From Physcomitrium patens (lineage: Eukaryota > Streptophyta > Bryopsida > Funariales > Funariaceae), in the NCBI RefSeq assembly GCF_000002425.4, contig NC_037253.1, positions 2,883,554-2,947,553 of the forward strand: a stretch of 64,000 nucleotides of DNA. The letters are read 5' to 3'. Of this stretch, positions 32,813-45,786 are shown one piece after another. The notes under the pieces are model-generated. The model saw nothing but the letters and a program-made list of their open reading frames with translations. It did no database searches and was not told the DNA's origin. The position numbers and the translations under genes are program-made. Position 1 is the stretch's first letter; each line of letters starts with the position of its first letter.

Positions 32813-34237
32813 TGTCGTAATACGTGAAGTCTTACTTGAAAATGCTCCAAGTACCTGGTTGTAGAAAGAAGAATAGAAATTGTAATAACAAAATCTTAAT
32901 TCTTATAATATACTAAAAATCCTCTAATTAGACCATAATAATGCTAATCAAGCTTAATCAAATTCAAAAAAACCTCAAAGAAATTTCAAACAAAGAATAA
33001 GAATTCTTAAAGAAATATTAAAAGGATCACAAATATCACTCAAATACATCTCAATTCAACCTTAATTTAATTCTAGTTAAAATCCTATTGAACTTCATTC
33101 AAAATTTAGGCCAAAACTAATTAAATCTTAAATCCTAATAAAATCCTAAACCCTAAATAAAACCCTAACCAAATCCTAAACCAAATCTTAGTAATTCCTA
33201 CAATAGATTTGAACCTCAATAACTAATGAATAAACTATTGATCTTCATTCAAATTTTGCATACTTCTTAAAAAATAAGTTAAAAACAAGCACAAAAAATT
33301 TGAAAAGGATCGAAGTTACCAAATTGTCGATTACCTCAAAAATGTGCTCAGGTATTGGCCGGCCTCTTTCTCCAATCTTGATGCCAATCTTCCATAGCCA
33401 ATATCTCTCCTTTACACTATTCAATTGATCTAAAAATTCTCATACACATAGAAAAACAAGTCTAATATCCTTTCATATAAGTTTTACTCCAATCCAAGTA
33501 GTAGATTGCAAGAAATCTTAAAAACCCTTATTTGACCTAAAATTCTACTTTTTGAGACCTTGACCCACTTAAACCTCAATATTCCTCAATTCAACTATTA
33601 GATCGAGCTCAAATTCACAACACATATTAAACACAACTATAACCATGAACCTACAAATTTTCATTTTTAGATGTATTACAAAACTCTTGAAATCACCCAA
33701 AACATAAACCCTGTTTTATTTCATAAAACCTAAGTTATCCAAAACAATCTTTGACTTTGCAAAGCTATTACAAAGTCATAACAACTTTAAATCACCCAAA
33801 ATAAATGCTCATACAAAGTTTATTCAGTTTGCTATCAAACCTCACTCTCCGATCTCCAAAAGAACCCCGAAATCGTCATCGAGACTCAGTTTTGTGCCAT
33901 AGGGTCTGATTTCGACCTTGGTTCATAACCGGCCCTCTCCGGATACCAATATCTAGTTTTTCTAAGTAATTTTTTCTAGAATTTACTCTTAACTTTCTTA
34001 TAAAGATGCTTATGTTATTTATTTTTCCAATCTACTTTGATTTGCCTTACTTATGGTACTACAAAGTAAGTAGAAGTCACCTATCTAAAAGGCAGCATTG
34101 GTACTTTTTAATTTTTCTACCCCTTTGACTATTAACTATATTTCTAAGATAATTTGTTCTAATACTTTGAACTAAGATCTCCTAAATTATAATAATATCC
34201 ATACTCTTTGACCTATTAGTCGTGTTACATCACGACA
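32813..34237 (-). repeat. Family C solo LTR, right-arm copy
   Basis: Inverted counterpart of 12211-13635, with the TGTCGT and ACGACA ends conserved. Scattered substitutions include a transversion at its inner end (Lys to Gln in the overlapping frame). Confidence 0.78.
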
Positions 34238-35696
34238 ATAAGGAATACTGGATGGATTTTCATTGACTCTGATAGGTGTAAACGATATGTAACTAGATTG
34301 ATTTGTATAGAAATAGAAAATGGTCCAAGCCTTTGATAGTCCAACTTGTCACAAGGATGAGTGGTCTTGATATTGCAACAAAGTAACCATACATTATCAT
34401 CCATGTGGAATAGTGGTTGTTTCTTTTGATAGACATCCACATTGACTTTTTGTTATTTTTGAGCTTATTTTAACTGCGCCTTCATCGTTGCATGTAGCTC
34501 TGACAAATGAATTGCCAAATCTTTTGCAGCAGGATTATCAACTTTTAAAAAGTCAAAAGTATCAAATCAAGGATGATAACCATAATTGGCAAAGAAAGGT
34601 GTTTGTTTTGTAGAAGAATGTACCTTGTTATTGTAAGCAAACTCTACCAATAGCAAAAGAGTTGTCCAATCATCTAGTTGATAATTAATGGTACATCTTA
34701 AATATTGCTCCAAAACTTAATTAATACATTTCATTTTTCCATCAATTTAAAAATAGAATATCAAAAATAATTTTATATCCATTTTTAGAATCTTGAAAAG
34801 AGTTCACCAAAATCTTCATACAAATTGAATTCTCTTATCTGATATAATATCCTTGGGTAATCCATGATAGCGATAGATGTTGTCAAGAAAGAGCTTAGCT
34901 ATTTCTTCACCTAAGATAGATTTTGTACATGGTACAAAATATGCCATCTTGGTAAAACGATCTACTATCACGAATATAGAGTCATAAGAACTTGAGATTA
35001 GAAGATCCGTGATGAAATCCATAGAAACAGAAGACCATGGTTGTTCTAGAATGGATAATGGCTGAAAAAGTCCGTAAGGTCAATGACGAGGAGTTTTTAA
35101 TCTTAAGCAAATATCACAAGATTGTACAATATCTTTGACGGCTTTTCACATTTGGGGCCACCAAAAGTCCTTGGATATTAGTTCCAAAGTTTTATTGTAC
35201 CCTAAATATTCTGGTGCTAAAAAGTCATGACAAGCTTGAAGAAAACGTAATTGAGCTTCACCTTACATCTCTTACTATTTTTGAGATCTTTCAATCCATA
35301 ATAATTTGAACTTTCTTAGGATCCATCATAAGTCCATCATTTGAAATGATGTATCTTAAGAAGTCAACTTGAGTAGTGTGAAATATACACTTTTCTATCT
35401 TGGCATAGAATCTCGCATCTCTTAGTTTTTGTAATATATGACAAACATGAAGTTCATGTCCTTCTATATTCTTAGAATAGATTAAGATGTCGTCTAGGTA
35501 ACAGATAATAAAATCATCTAAAAACTCCCAAAAGACATCATTCATTAGATATTAGAATGTTGTTGGTACATTTGTAAGTCCAAAAGGTATGACATTATAT
35601 TCGAAATGTCCATACCTTATTTGAAACGCAGACTTCCATTCATCTCCTTTTTTGATATGTACCAGATTGTATGCTCTTTGTAGATCTATTTTTGTA
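34238..35696 (-). mobile_element. Truncated chromovirus RT-integrase, right-arm copy
   Basis: Counterpart of 10752-12210. It holds the integrase and the part of the reverse transcriptase around YLDD, but lacks gag, protease and the amino half of the RT because the arm ends here. It shows more substitutions than other parts of the arm, including Val/Ile, Arg/Gly, Gly/Arg and Thr/Ile changes in the RT and integrase. Confidence 0.88.
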
Positions 35697-35760
35697 GAAA
35701 TCTCAATGGCAGATAGTAGAAATCTCAATGGCAGATTGTAGAAATCTCAATGGCAGATAG
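35697..35760. repeat. Three 22-bp tandem units at the arm junction
   Basis: The core gaaatctcaatggcagat is repeated at 22-bp spacing, nearly three times, directly at the outer edge of the right arm. The base triplet GTA before each unit also ends the arm (35694-35696). It looks like a templated insertion made during end joining. Confidence 0.85.
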
Positions 35761-36900
35761 CGTGAGGAGCGACCGACGAAGTTCCTCTATTCCTGAGACG
35801 ACTTGTTGTGTGGGATTATTGGGTGGAAGAGGGGAGGGAGTGAACACCAAAGTGAGCCCGGATGTTGTAACTACTGCTTCGAGTTGATTCTGCATTATGG
35901 TGATGTTTGGCAGATGTCGACCGAATCCGTCTGTGGTGGACATTTGAATGTTAGAGCTATCTACGCCCATGCATTGCAGCTCTCTCGAAACTTCAAGTTT
36001 AGCTGGCCGATTGATGCTTGACATGTTTCACAGTGCAGAGGAGAATGTGATGCACGATTCAGGGACTGAGGACTCACCACAAGTTGGTTTCTTTGTAAAT
36101 GCGATTTATCGTCCAGAAGGTCTTGCGGACTTCCAGATCCAGCTGAACGAAGCTTTTGGAGAAGAGAGCTGCTCCCCGTTTGATGAACTCGTCCTTCACC
36201 CTCTGCCTAGCAGATAAATGTAGATATTATTCTTCTTGCACGGTCAAGAGGATATCAAAGTGACCAAATGCAGCGTTGCGTGTATGGCCCATGTCCCAAA
36301 GTGACCAAATCATTGTTGAACTTCCAGGGGGCGTGATGAATATGTCGAAGGTTGGCAATTCCTCAACGGTCATAGATCCCCACAAATCCTGGATTAGTCC
36401 TAATCGTCTTGTTTTGCACAAGAATGCTCAAAGAATGAGTGCGTATCCGACGTCTCCACCAAATGCTTGGACATGCTTTAATCTTGTTCTTTGCCTAAAC
36501 GCGACGAATGAAGCTAGGGATGTGGGTCCCGCTAGATGCAATCACTTAGACAGCCGTGGCTGCACAATACCGAATGCATACGGTCACGGAACAACCGAAG
36601 AGAGACGCAGGATGGCCGCGAATGGAGGCCGTTGAGATGAATGAATAGTACCAAAAAATGCCCGTGACCTCAACAAGGGTGCCGTGAAGCTGCTGCCTTG
36701 TGAGTATCCTAGACATGAATTTGGGCCACGCTAGAGAGAACCTCAGCAAGCGAGCGATGTGTGCATCATCGTCTTCGCTTTTGTCTTCTTCGTTAACTTC
36801 GTCTTTTTTTTCTTCGTCGTCTTCGTCGTCGACACTATGGAATTGAGTGAAACAGTTTCAATGACATGATCTAACATCTAAAAATTCTCCAATTGTGTGC
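35761..36900 (-). other. Unrecognised mid-GC segment, possible minus-strand gene pieces
   Basis: Composition is higher in GC than the surrounding repeats. Minus frames at 35725-36024 (99 codons), 36227-36421 and 36546-36749 are open, and the last is preceded in frame by a run of Asp/Glu/Lys codons (about 36840-36765). No domain is recognised. They could be exons of an unknown gene broken by the rearrangement, or remnants of a DNA transposon. A plus frame at 35948-36217 is equally anonymous. Confidence 0.3.
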
Positions 36901-38384
36901 TTGTCGGGATTCGGTCTGCTAACATCCACGATGACTGTGGTAGGCGTCACAATAGCCGGACTTTTTCCTGATTTGGCATGGTTTGGTAATCAACTAGGTA
37001 GTGATGAGAACTTACTTACTTATTGGATCTTTATGACTTTCAAAGGAAGTGGTGGTGCCTTCTTTGGAGGAGGTATAAAATGAGGAGGAGGTATGGAATA
37101 GAAAGAAAAAAAGAATCTATTTTATTGTATTGTAAGTGTAAATATAGGGTATTGTTAAAGCCACACCCCCCTTCCCAAATCATGATTCATTTTACACTTG
37201 TCCCTTGTCTGTGACCCTATTCTCAACCTCCATCTCCACCCCTTCTAAGTTATAACATTTTAAGTAACAACATGTATAAATAATACATGAAACAATTTTG
37301 AATTATTATTTTGGATCTAATTTGACATAAAATATATTGTTTATAATAACGACATTTTTGGGATTATTTCTATTTATATTTAAATAATTATTTTTAATTA
37401 TATTTTGATTGGTTAATTTAAATATTTTTTGAATTTCAAATTTTATACATACACCATGAAATTCATTACTATGCAAAACTCATACATCTAAAGTGTTATC
37501 TTAAAAATCAATTCAAATAAATTAAAAAGATATATTTAAAATATTTAATATTTAATATTGAATAAATATTCAAGATTTTTTTTAAAGAATGAATGAACAT
37601 TGTATTTTTAGCCCAAATTTTATAAATATAAATATAAATATTGTAAGGAAATAATTATATTTTTAAATATTTGAGTATATTTTTGAATATAAATTTAAAT
37701 ATTTAAATATTTAAATATATCTAATACTATTTTATATATTATCAAAAATATAAATATTATTAAATACTATTTAAAATTTTAATCACTATATTTGAAATTC
37801 AATTATAATTTTATATTAATTAAATATTAATAAAAATAAAAAAATAAAAAATTGTGATTATGATTCTCATTAAATTTGGCTTTTTGCAACTCAACTTATT
37901 TTAGTTCTAAAACCATAAATCAATATACATATTTTATTAATTAATATTATTTAAAAAATTATTAAATCAAAATATTCCTAAATTTCTAATTTCTAATTTA
38001 ATTTTTTTAAAAATATTTTTAAATATATATAATAGCTAATATTTTTTAATAAAAATCCTTAGAATAATTAGATTTTTTAAAATACTTGTTAATCACAAAA
38101 TTTAATAATTTTGAATCTAAATTAAGACTTTATTTAATTTTGATGGGCTTTTACTCACCTACAAAACCTTTATACTAATATTTAAATAATAAGATTAAAT
38201 TGCTACAAACGATTATAAATATTTTAATACTAAATTTAAAAAATTTAAACCTAATTATTAGATTTTTTTTACTTCATATTTAAATTTAAGCATATTTAAA
38301 AATAAATAATTAAATTCTAATATATATATATAATATATATATATAATATATATATATAATTCTAATATATATATATAAAGAAGT
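36901..38384. other. AT-rich intergenic DNA
   Basis: After a short mixed stretch the sequence is over long distances nearly only A and T, with TA runs at about 38320-38375. I see no gene. Confidence 0.6.
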
Positions 38385-38700
38385 GAATGAGGTAGAAGTA
38401 AGGTGGAGACGAGGTAGAGACATGATAAGGTAGAGATGGAAGTGGATGGAAATGAGATAGGGTAAAAACAAGGTAAGGACAAAATAAGGTGGAGATAAGA
38501 TGGAGTAGGGTTAGAATGGGGTGGAGATGGGACATAGTAAGGTTGAAACATAATCAAGGGCAGACAAGATGGAGTGAAGACATGATGGGGTAGAGTTGGG
38601 ATGAGACTAAGAAGTGATAGAGTGAAGTAGAGATGAGGTAGAGATGTGATGTAGTAGATGTAGGATAAGATGGACATGCGATGTAGTGAAGATAGAATAG
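38385..38700 (+). repeat. C-depleted purine-rich block
   Basis: About 315 bp of degenerate units such as 'gaggtagagatg' and 'aagatggag', with very few C on the plus strand. It abruptly follows a TA run and ends before the Ty3 remnant. The complementary minus frame (38258-38677) is a composition artefact. Confidence 0.7.
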
Positions 38701-38773
38701 ATGACTTTTATAGAAGTACAGAGACAAGTGGATTCTAGACTTCTGTCATTCCTATAATGAAAAAAAAAAAAAA

Positions 38774-41330
38774 TTACCTCAAGAAGTATTATTAAGAACT
38801 GCTATAATAAAATATAGTGCAATAAGTTGGAAAGATCCTATAAAAGTTCTTTTAGTTTATGCATATGTTATTGAGAGCCAACATGAAGCTTTGATAGAAG
38901 AAAAGAAACGAAGAAATTTTGATGATACAAGAAAAGAAAATTCTTCTAAGAGACAAGATTCATGAAGCAATTCTACAAGAATTATCTACAAAGGATATTT
39001 CAACAATATTAGAAGAAAAAATAAAAGAAACAAAGGATAAAGATAAATTAATAGCTTATAAACTACTCTTTGATATTGAAGCAATAATAGATTTAAAAGA
39101 GGTATTAGAAGTACATGTGCTAAATATCAAGATGGAGTTCACATTGAAAGTGATTTTAAGAATTCTAAAGAAGAATTTTCATGATGTTATTATTGAAAAT
39201 ATTAAAAGAAAGAGATAATTAATGAGTGAAGTTGAAATGAGTTATACTATTGATGTAAAGATATACAAGAATGAAGAAAAGATTGATAATTGTTATTAGC
39301 AATTACCAAGTAAAAAAATGGTTATGATGAATAAGTACATTTTGAGGATTATAATAAGAAGCTTCAAGCCATTATACTTAAAAGCATTGGATAAGAACAA
39401 CCATAGAAGTATTAGTGAATGTAGAAGATATAGAAGAATTACTTGTTGTTTTAATTGACTATGGTTTTGAAATAAAACTTATGTTTAAGGATCTTTATAA
39501 GAAGCGAAAGTAGCCAATTGTTATAGAGCATGGATAGGGAATATAAGGAGCTAATAATATATGAGGTGAATTATATAGAGCTTGCTTATATGTTAAGATT
39601 TGGATTGGAGATGTTGCAATAGAACAACATTTCTATGTCCAAGATATAACATCTTATATAATGATTTTAGAACAACCATATATTATGAAAACATAAATGG
39701 AAAGAGAAGTGCTTGATGATGGTTCATTCTATGCATAAATGTGTAGTGAAGATAGAAGGAAAAAAGTACAATTTATAATTGTACCTTCTAATTATGAACA
39801 AAATCAAGATAGGTTTAGATAGAAGCCATTTTTAGGAGTTGTTGAAGAATTTAAGGATTTTTAGAAGTACTACTATAAAACAAGATTATGGTCGTATATA
39901 AAAAGAAGTATTCTCACAAGATATGGATGTCTTTGATGCAAATTTTATTAGAATTTTTAAAAATGGAAGTATTATGTACAACAAACTTAAGGATTTAAGA
40001 AGAAAAGAAAAAAAAAGAATATATGATATTAAAAAAGAATTGTGTAGATTAAGAGCAGTAGAAGATGATGAGAGAATTTTAGATGTTTATGAAGAAAATG
40101 GATTAGAAGATTCTTTGGGATTAATTGTATCTATTAGATTAAGAGGTAATGATAAATTTATAGAGATTCATTTAAAAGAGGTTTATTCTATACTTGAGTA
40201 TTTTCAAGGACCAAAAGTTATTACAGAGACCAAAAAAAAGAACTAAGATGGCACAAGTGATAGGAAATATGGAAGAGCAACAAAAATTATTCAAAGGATT
40301 TCATAATAATTTATGGGCATGACATAGGGAAATTTGAGCTTTTCTTTTTAAACTTAAAGAACAATATTGATAAAAAAAAATGTATTGAGATGTGCTTTAT
40401 TTGTAGAATCATATAAAACTTATCAAACATATTTTAATATATGACATCAAAATATTTTATATCAAGCATATCCTTTAGTTATTTATTTTTTATGGATTTT
40501 TTATTTGATTACTATGATAAGTGAATTATAGTAAATGAGATATTTGGTCTTTACTTGTGAAGATTTACCAAATCAAATAAAATATAGAGCATTGAGAACA
40601 AACTTTTAAAAAAAGATTTGTAGATTTTTGCTTGAAGATGTTATTTATCCTTAAGAAATATGTAAGAAAAATCAATGCAGATTATAGAGAATTAAATCCA
40701 CAAGAAGTTCTTGAATTCTTTAAAAGATGTGGAATTCAGTTATTATTGATTATTACTTATAATTTTGAAAGAAATATAAAAAATAAATGTGATCATCTAC
40801 CAATAATAAATGCATTAATTAAAGCTTATAATGAAAAGGTTAGAGAATGGCATCAACTTTTGCTATTTGTATTATAGGCTAATAAAAAAAGTCATGGTTT
40901 AGTAACAAGATATATACTTACTTGGAGTATGCTACCATGGAAAGATGAATTAACAAGAGAGGAACTTTTAGCTATTAGAATTCAACAACTTGAGCAAAGA
41001 TCAAAAGATGTATAAATAGCATTAGAAAGATTAAGAAGGACAAGGTTACAAAGTAAGGTATAGTTTGATAAGCAACAATATTTGAGACCTAAGACAATTG
41101 AAAAAAGTGATTGGATTTTGGTCTATGATAATAACTTATACAATCAACATAGTACTTTAAAGAAGTTTTTAAATGATAGTTTGGACCATATGTGGTAATA
41201 AATATTTATGATAATGTAACTTACTCATTATAAGAGCTAGATGGAACAAGATTAATAATACCAATTGTAAGAAAGTAAGTAAAGGTATTGAAATTAAGAC
41301 AAATTGAAAAAAATATAAAAGATCTTATTG
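38774..41330 (+). mobile_element. Ty3/gypsy remnant of a second type: gag, protease, integrase
   Basis: A gag-like Lys/Glu-rich frame (38919-39218) is followed by a retropepsin-like segment (about 39410-39700, 'VLIDYGFEIKLM', with Tyr where Thr or Ser is usual). RT and RNase H are not recognisable, so the centre is deleted or too decayed. The integrase is recognisable from about 40420: 'FTCEDLPNQIKYRALRT', then the core end 'YNFERNIKNKCDHLPIINAL' (40632-40877), 'LPWKDELTREELLAIRIQQLE', and a carboxy part with 'DWILVYDNNLYNQHST' (about 41110-41160) and 'ELDGTR' (about 41230). This integrase type differs from the chromovirus one and has no visible chromodomain. There are many stops. Confidence 0.8.
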
Positions 41331-41488
41331 AAGATATAAATCTTTCAAAACAACAAGATGATTTTGACTGAGATAGTAAAAATGATAAAGAAAAATTGGA
41401 TAAAGTCACAAAGAACATAATATAAATTAAATAAGATTTGAATTATTTAGTGCATTTCATAGGATGCATATTTTTAGAAGAGATAGAT

Positions 41489-43028
41489 GTCATGTGATAA
41501 TACGACTATATGGTGAAAAATAAAAATATAGATGTTATTATAAAAGAACCTAATAAAAATATGTTATAAAAAATAATGATAAATTATAAAAAGATGGTAA
41601 ATTTTTTAGTCTTAATAGTATTTTTTATAGAAAGAACTTCTATTTGCTTTGTAGAGGCATAAATAAGCTAAATCAAAGTAAATAAAATAAGAATTTAATA
41701 TAGGCATATTTAAGAAAGAATTTACAATAGGTTAAAGTAAAACTTATACGAAATTATTAAAATTTTATACTTAGAAAAGATTAATTTTTAACTTGGAATA
41801 AAATCAAATTTTAAGGTATAAGATTGCACATCTACAATGATTACAAGATTCTTTGACAAATCAAAAAGTGAGATTTGAAAGAAGACTTTATAGGATTTTT
41901 TAGAGAATTATTTTTGAGTGATTTGAGTTGTAATGACTTTGTAAGAACTTTGCAAAGTTAGGATTATTTTAAATATCTCTAGATTTGTGAAATAAAATAG
42001 GATTTATAATTTGAATAATTTTGTGAATTTTTTAGTAAATCTATAAGTAAAATTTTGTACAATTGTGTATATAATTGTGCTAAATATAAATTATTAATTT
42101 AAACTTAATTAAATATTTGAATTGGAAGTTATTGAAGTTAAAGTAGATTAAGATCTCAAAAATTGGATCTTTAGGTCTAGTAAGGTTCTCTAAAATTTGT
42201 AATAATATGCCAATTGAATTGATAAAATTAATATTAGAATTAATAATTGAATTTACTTTCAATATTTATGTAAAATTTGAGAGTAAGTTAATAATTCAAT
42301 AAGGAATTATTTCTATTAGAAGATCAATATTAAGATCAAAAATAGAAGCTGGCAAACACCTAGGTAGATTATAACATATTTCTTTCATTTTATAATTTTA
42401 ATTTTCTTCAAATTTATTGTATTTGTTGTTAACTAAGAAATTGTAAGGTTTGTAAAATTTTAAGCAAGATCAATAATTTAGTCAATAGATACTAAGGTTC
42501 TAAAGCTACCCTAGAATTAGTTTGAATTAATTAAGTTTTAATTAAGATTTTTTTAAGAATTAATTAAGATTTGGTTTAGGATTTAGGATCTAATCAAGAT
42601 TGATTTAGGATTTAAAGTTTCTTTAGAATTTCTTTAGGATTTTTTAAAAATTTCTTTAATATTATTGTGGATTTTTAAAGATTTCTTTAGAATTTCTTTA
42701 GAATTTTTTTAAGATTTGATTTTTATTTCTTTTGGATTTTTTCAAGTTTTTTATTTTTTTATTTTTTTAGTTTTTTTATGTTTCTTTAGTATTTCTTTAT
42801 TATTTTTTTATAATTTCTTTAGAAATTCTTTAGGATTTTTTTTTTGTTTTTTTATATTCTATTTAAAAATTTAATTAAGCTTGATCAATATTTGATTATT
42901 TTTATTAAGCTTTAATTGAAATTTATATATGATTCTATTAGAGTTGTTAGGATTTGTTATTGAAATATTCTTTTATCTTCCATAATCAAATGACCAATCC
43001 ATTCTCAAATAAAACTTTATATAATACA
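41489..43028 (+). repeat. Family C LTR, probable 3' LTR of the second Ty3 element
   Basis: It starts TGTCATGTGATAATACGACT and aligns collinearly with 12211-13635 (for example the 'atgactttgtaa...ctttgcaaagt' block at about 41930). It ends near TATAATACA. The second half carries a T-rich expansion of degenerate 'tttctttagga' units (about 42600-42850), which makes it longer than the other copies. Confidence 0.7.
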
Positions 43029-43685
43029 AAAATGGATCTCATATGGTGTTAGTGTTCTCTTTGTATTATTGCATAGTAAATAATTGCAATTAAAAGAAGA
43101 GTGCATCACTACTTCAATAGCAATGCTTGTTGATAGAATTTGAGTTTTTTTCTTGATTAGTTCTTGCCGATTCTTCCATCTCTACTAATAGCTAGGTTTT
43201 AATACAGTAAGATATTTAGAATCTGGGCAAGCATAACATCAATTGCAAAATAGGATCATATACATGTTAGAAGATATAATTTTTTATAATATAAATATAT
43301 TATATATTGCACTAATAATACAACTATAGGGCAATTGAAAACAACATCTTTTTTAGTAGATCTAGGTTCAAGTAGTGCATTGATATGAATTATGTTAATT
43401 GCATAGTCTCTTGTATATTTAAGTAAAGCAAAATTGCCACATATCATAGTAGAGTCTTATGACATATTTCATAATCTACAATTCATATTGCAATAAGTCG
43501 GTAATAGAACCACTAGCTCTAAATATCATCCATTTATGCACATGCATTAGAATCCTATTTTTTCTTATAATCTCATCACTAAAGAAATTAAGTCCATTAT
43601 ACAAGGCTTTGAAAAATCTTTTAGCATCTAAACTCTTTCAATCAATTTGATCTATTGATCACTTTTAGCACTCTCAAATTATAAT
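43029..43685. other. AT-rich DNA, possible protease trace
   Basis: No intact gene. Near 43330-43420 the plus strand reads like a retropepsin start ('FLVDLGSSSALI'-like), so this may be another retrotransposon scrap. Short frames at 43256-43650 have no other support. Confidence 0.35.
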
Positions 43686-44930
43686 TGTCTATAATATGTA
43701 AAAATTAACTAAAATATATATAACATATTTATAAATATTGATGTACATTAGAATGGTTAATAGGTTAATTTAAAGAAAGTTGATGTAAGAAAATTTATTT
43801 TGAGGTTTATGTGTGTTGATTATAATATTTAAATTATATAGGATTCAAATATTTAGAATTAAGTTTAAGGTAAAGATTGGAGTTCAAAGATGAAGATCCA
43901 AACTCCTAAGAAACTTATTTGGAAGAATGAAAGTAAGGTATGGATGGATGAAGGCAAAAGATAAAGATCTTCATCCTTATTCATTAAAGGCCATACCTAA
44001 TAGACATTTAATAGGTTGTTTGCAACCATAACAAGGATTTTGGTGACTTCAAAAGGATCACTTGAAGATTAAAAGTAACGATTTTAAGTTTTAGAATTTG
44101 AACTATAATTTGTGTATAAATTTTGGAGGATTTGGAATTAAGGTAATGAAGTTATAGCCGTTTGAAGTTGAAGTGTCTTTTAAAGATATATTGTTGCTCT
44201 TTTAAGGTTACAAGGAATTTTACAACATATTTTGGAAATCAAGAAGTGCAGTGATAAGGAAAATTTTAAGACCTATATCTTGTGAAAAAGAATTTTTGTA
44301 TTTAGAGTTTGTATAAAGGAGTTATAAGCATTGAAGTCAACACATGTAATTCAAAAGCAATAAGTGAATTATTTTATTGATAGTAATGGTTGGAGCCATA
44401 TCTTAAGTTTTTGAATAAATTTTTGGCTCAAAAATTCTAAAAATGTGTATTATTAAGTTAAAAAGATATGTATTAAAATTTTATGGTATTTGAATATTTA
44501 GTTTGTGAGATATGAAGAAAATTACATATGGATGTATGTAAGCAAGGGTTTGAAGCTATTGTTAGGATTTTGGCAATATCTCAAAATTTGTAACAAATTT
44601 GTAATTGAAATTTATTTTGATAATTTTTGAAAGTACATCAATACTTCATATAAAATTTTGATTTGTTTGAATGGTCCAATTATGAAATATGAATTGTTGA
44701 AGTTTGGAAATAATTCACCTTAAGGATATATAAGCTTTTATAATATTTTTATCACAATTTTTATGATTTTTGGTACTTAGGGTTTAAGTATTGATGTAAT
44801 TGTTCTTATAGGGAAAATTTTATAAATAAACTTGGTATTTTTTTATCTTGAAACTTAGTTGAGGAATTAATGACAGCAAAAAGTCCAGCGCTTTTTTAAG
44901 GCAAATTCTTTCTACCTCAATAGTACATTC
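43686..44930 (+). repeat. Family D LTR-like unit, plus orientation
   Basis: It aligns with the reverse complement of 47078-48319 along its length (for example the 'ggttggagccata' and 'ataaacttggt' blocks). It starts about TGTCTATAATATG and ends near 'ctacctcaata'. The remaining 300 bp before 45234 hold nothing recognisable. Confidence 0.65.
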
Positions 44931-45238
44931 TTTCTTCTTGCTATTTAATAGCTATATTAAGCATACCTATACCAATTTTATTATTGATATACTTAACTTA
45001 AAATTATTTTTAAAATTACACACAAAGACAAGGGAACATACTTATGGCTTCAACAATGTGGATATAAAAGAAATTCTATTTTCTATTCAATCAAATATTT
45101 GATCATATTTTTTCTAGTCTAAGATTGATAAGCAATCATTATAAATAATGTAACAATAGATTGATAGTTATCTAAAATCAAATTGTATCTATTATTAGAA
45201 ATAGTCAGTATCATAAGTTACTAATATAATTGTTAGTC

Positions 45239-45786
45239 TATCACAGACAAATACATTTATTCCAACAATTACTTAGATAATTAAGTAGAAGTAGGTAAAT
45301 ATAGATTAATATCATCAACTCTTCAAGAGAAGCTTTTTAGAAGCTTTATAGATGCAATTTTGATTTTAGATGTATTTATAGGATAGAAACTTGGCCAACA
45401 AGTTAACCATGTGTTGGTAGCTTGTAGAATAAGTTAACTCTATATATTAGCTTGAGAAATAAGCTAACTATGTGGTACATACTTAGATAACTTGCCTTAC
45501 AAGTTGACACATGTGGCTACTAAAATCAATACGTTTTGGAGGTCCTATAGGACATTGCCACGGAGTTCCTAGTTAAGAGTATATATGGAGATAAAAGTGA
45601 AGCCTTCTTCACTCTCGTCAATGCCTTCCTAATTCTTAGTCTTATTCCAAGACTTTCTAGTTTTTTATCTTTGGCAATAGCCATTCTATTTTAATAATAT
45701 ATCATCTTTAAGTGACTTTTTCATTCTTTTCAAAGACACAAGAGTATATTCAAGATTTTCTTTTTTGGAGATTTAGATCCTTAACA
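45239..45786 (+). repeat. 5' LTR of the 45-55 kb chromovirus
   Basis: 548 bp, beginning TATCACAGAC (decayed from TGTCA) and ending CCTTAACA. TATA region and hairpin lie near 45575-45618. Confidence 0.85.

Larger units (their letters stand above)
27455..35696 (-). repeat. Right arm of 8.24-kb inverted duplication
   Basis: It is an inverted copy of 10752-18993. Its outer end (35696) stops inside a reverse transcriptase reading frame and is joined to unrelated sequence through a short tandem repeat. The retrotransposon it carries is therefore cut off, and this arm is most likely the duplicate. Substitutions relative to the left arm were seen only in the retrotransposon part and in the last 25 bp at the inner end. 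Confidence 0.97.

Noticed and set aside
38258..38677. 139-codon minus frame rich in Ser/Pro/Leu
   Set aside because: It is a composition effect of the purine-rich block on the other strand.
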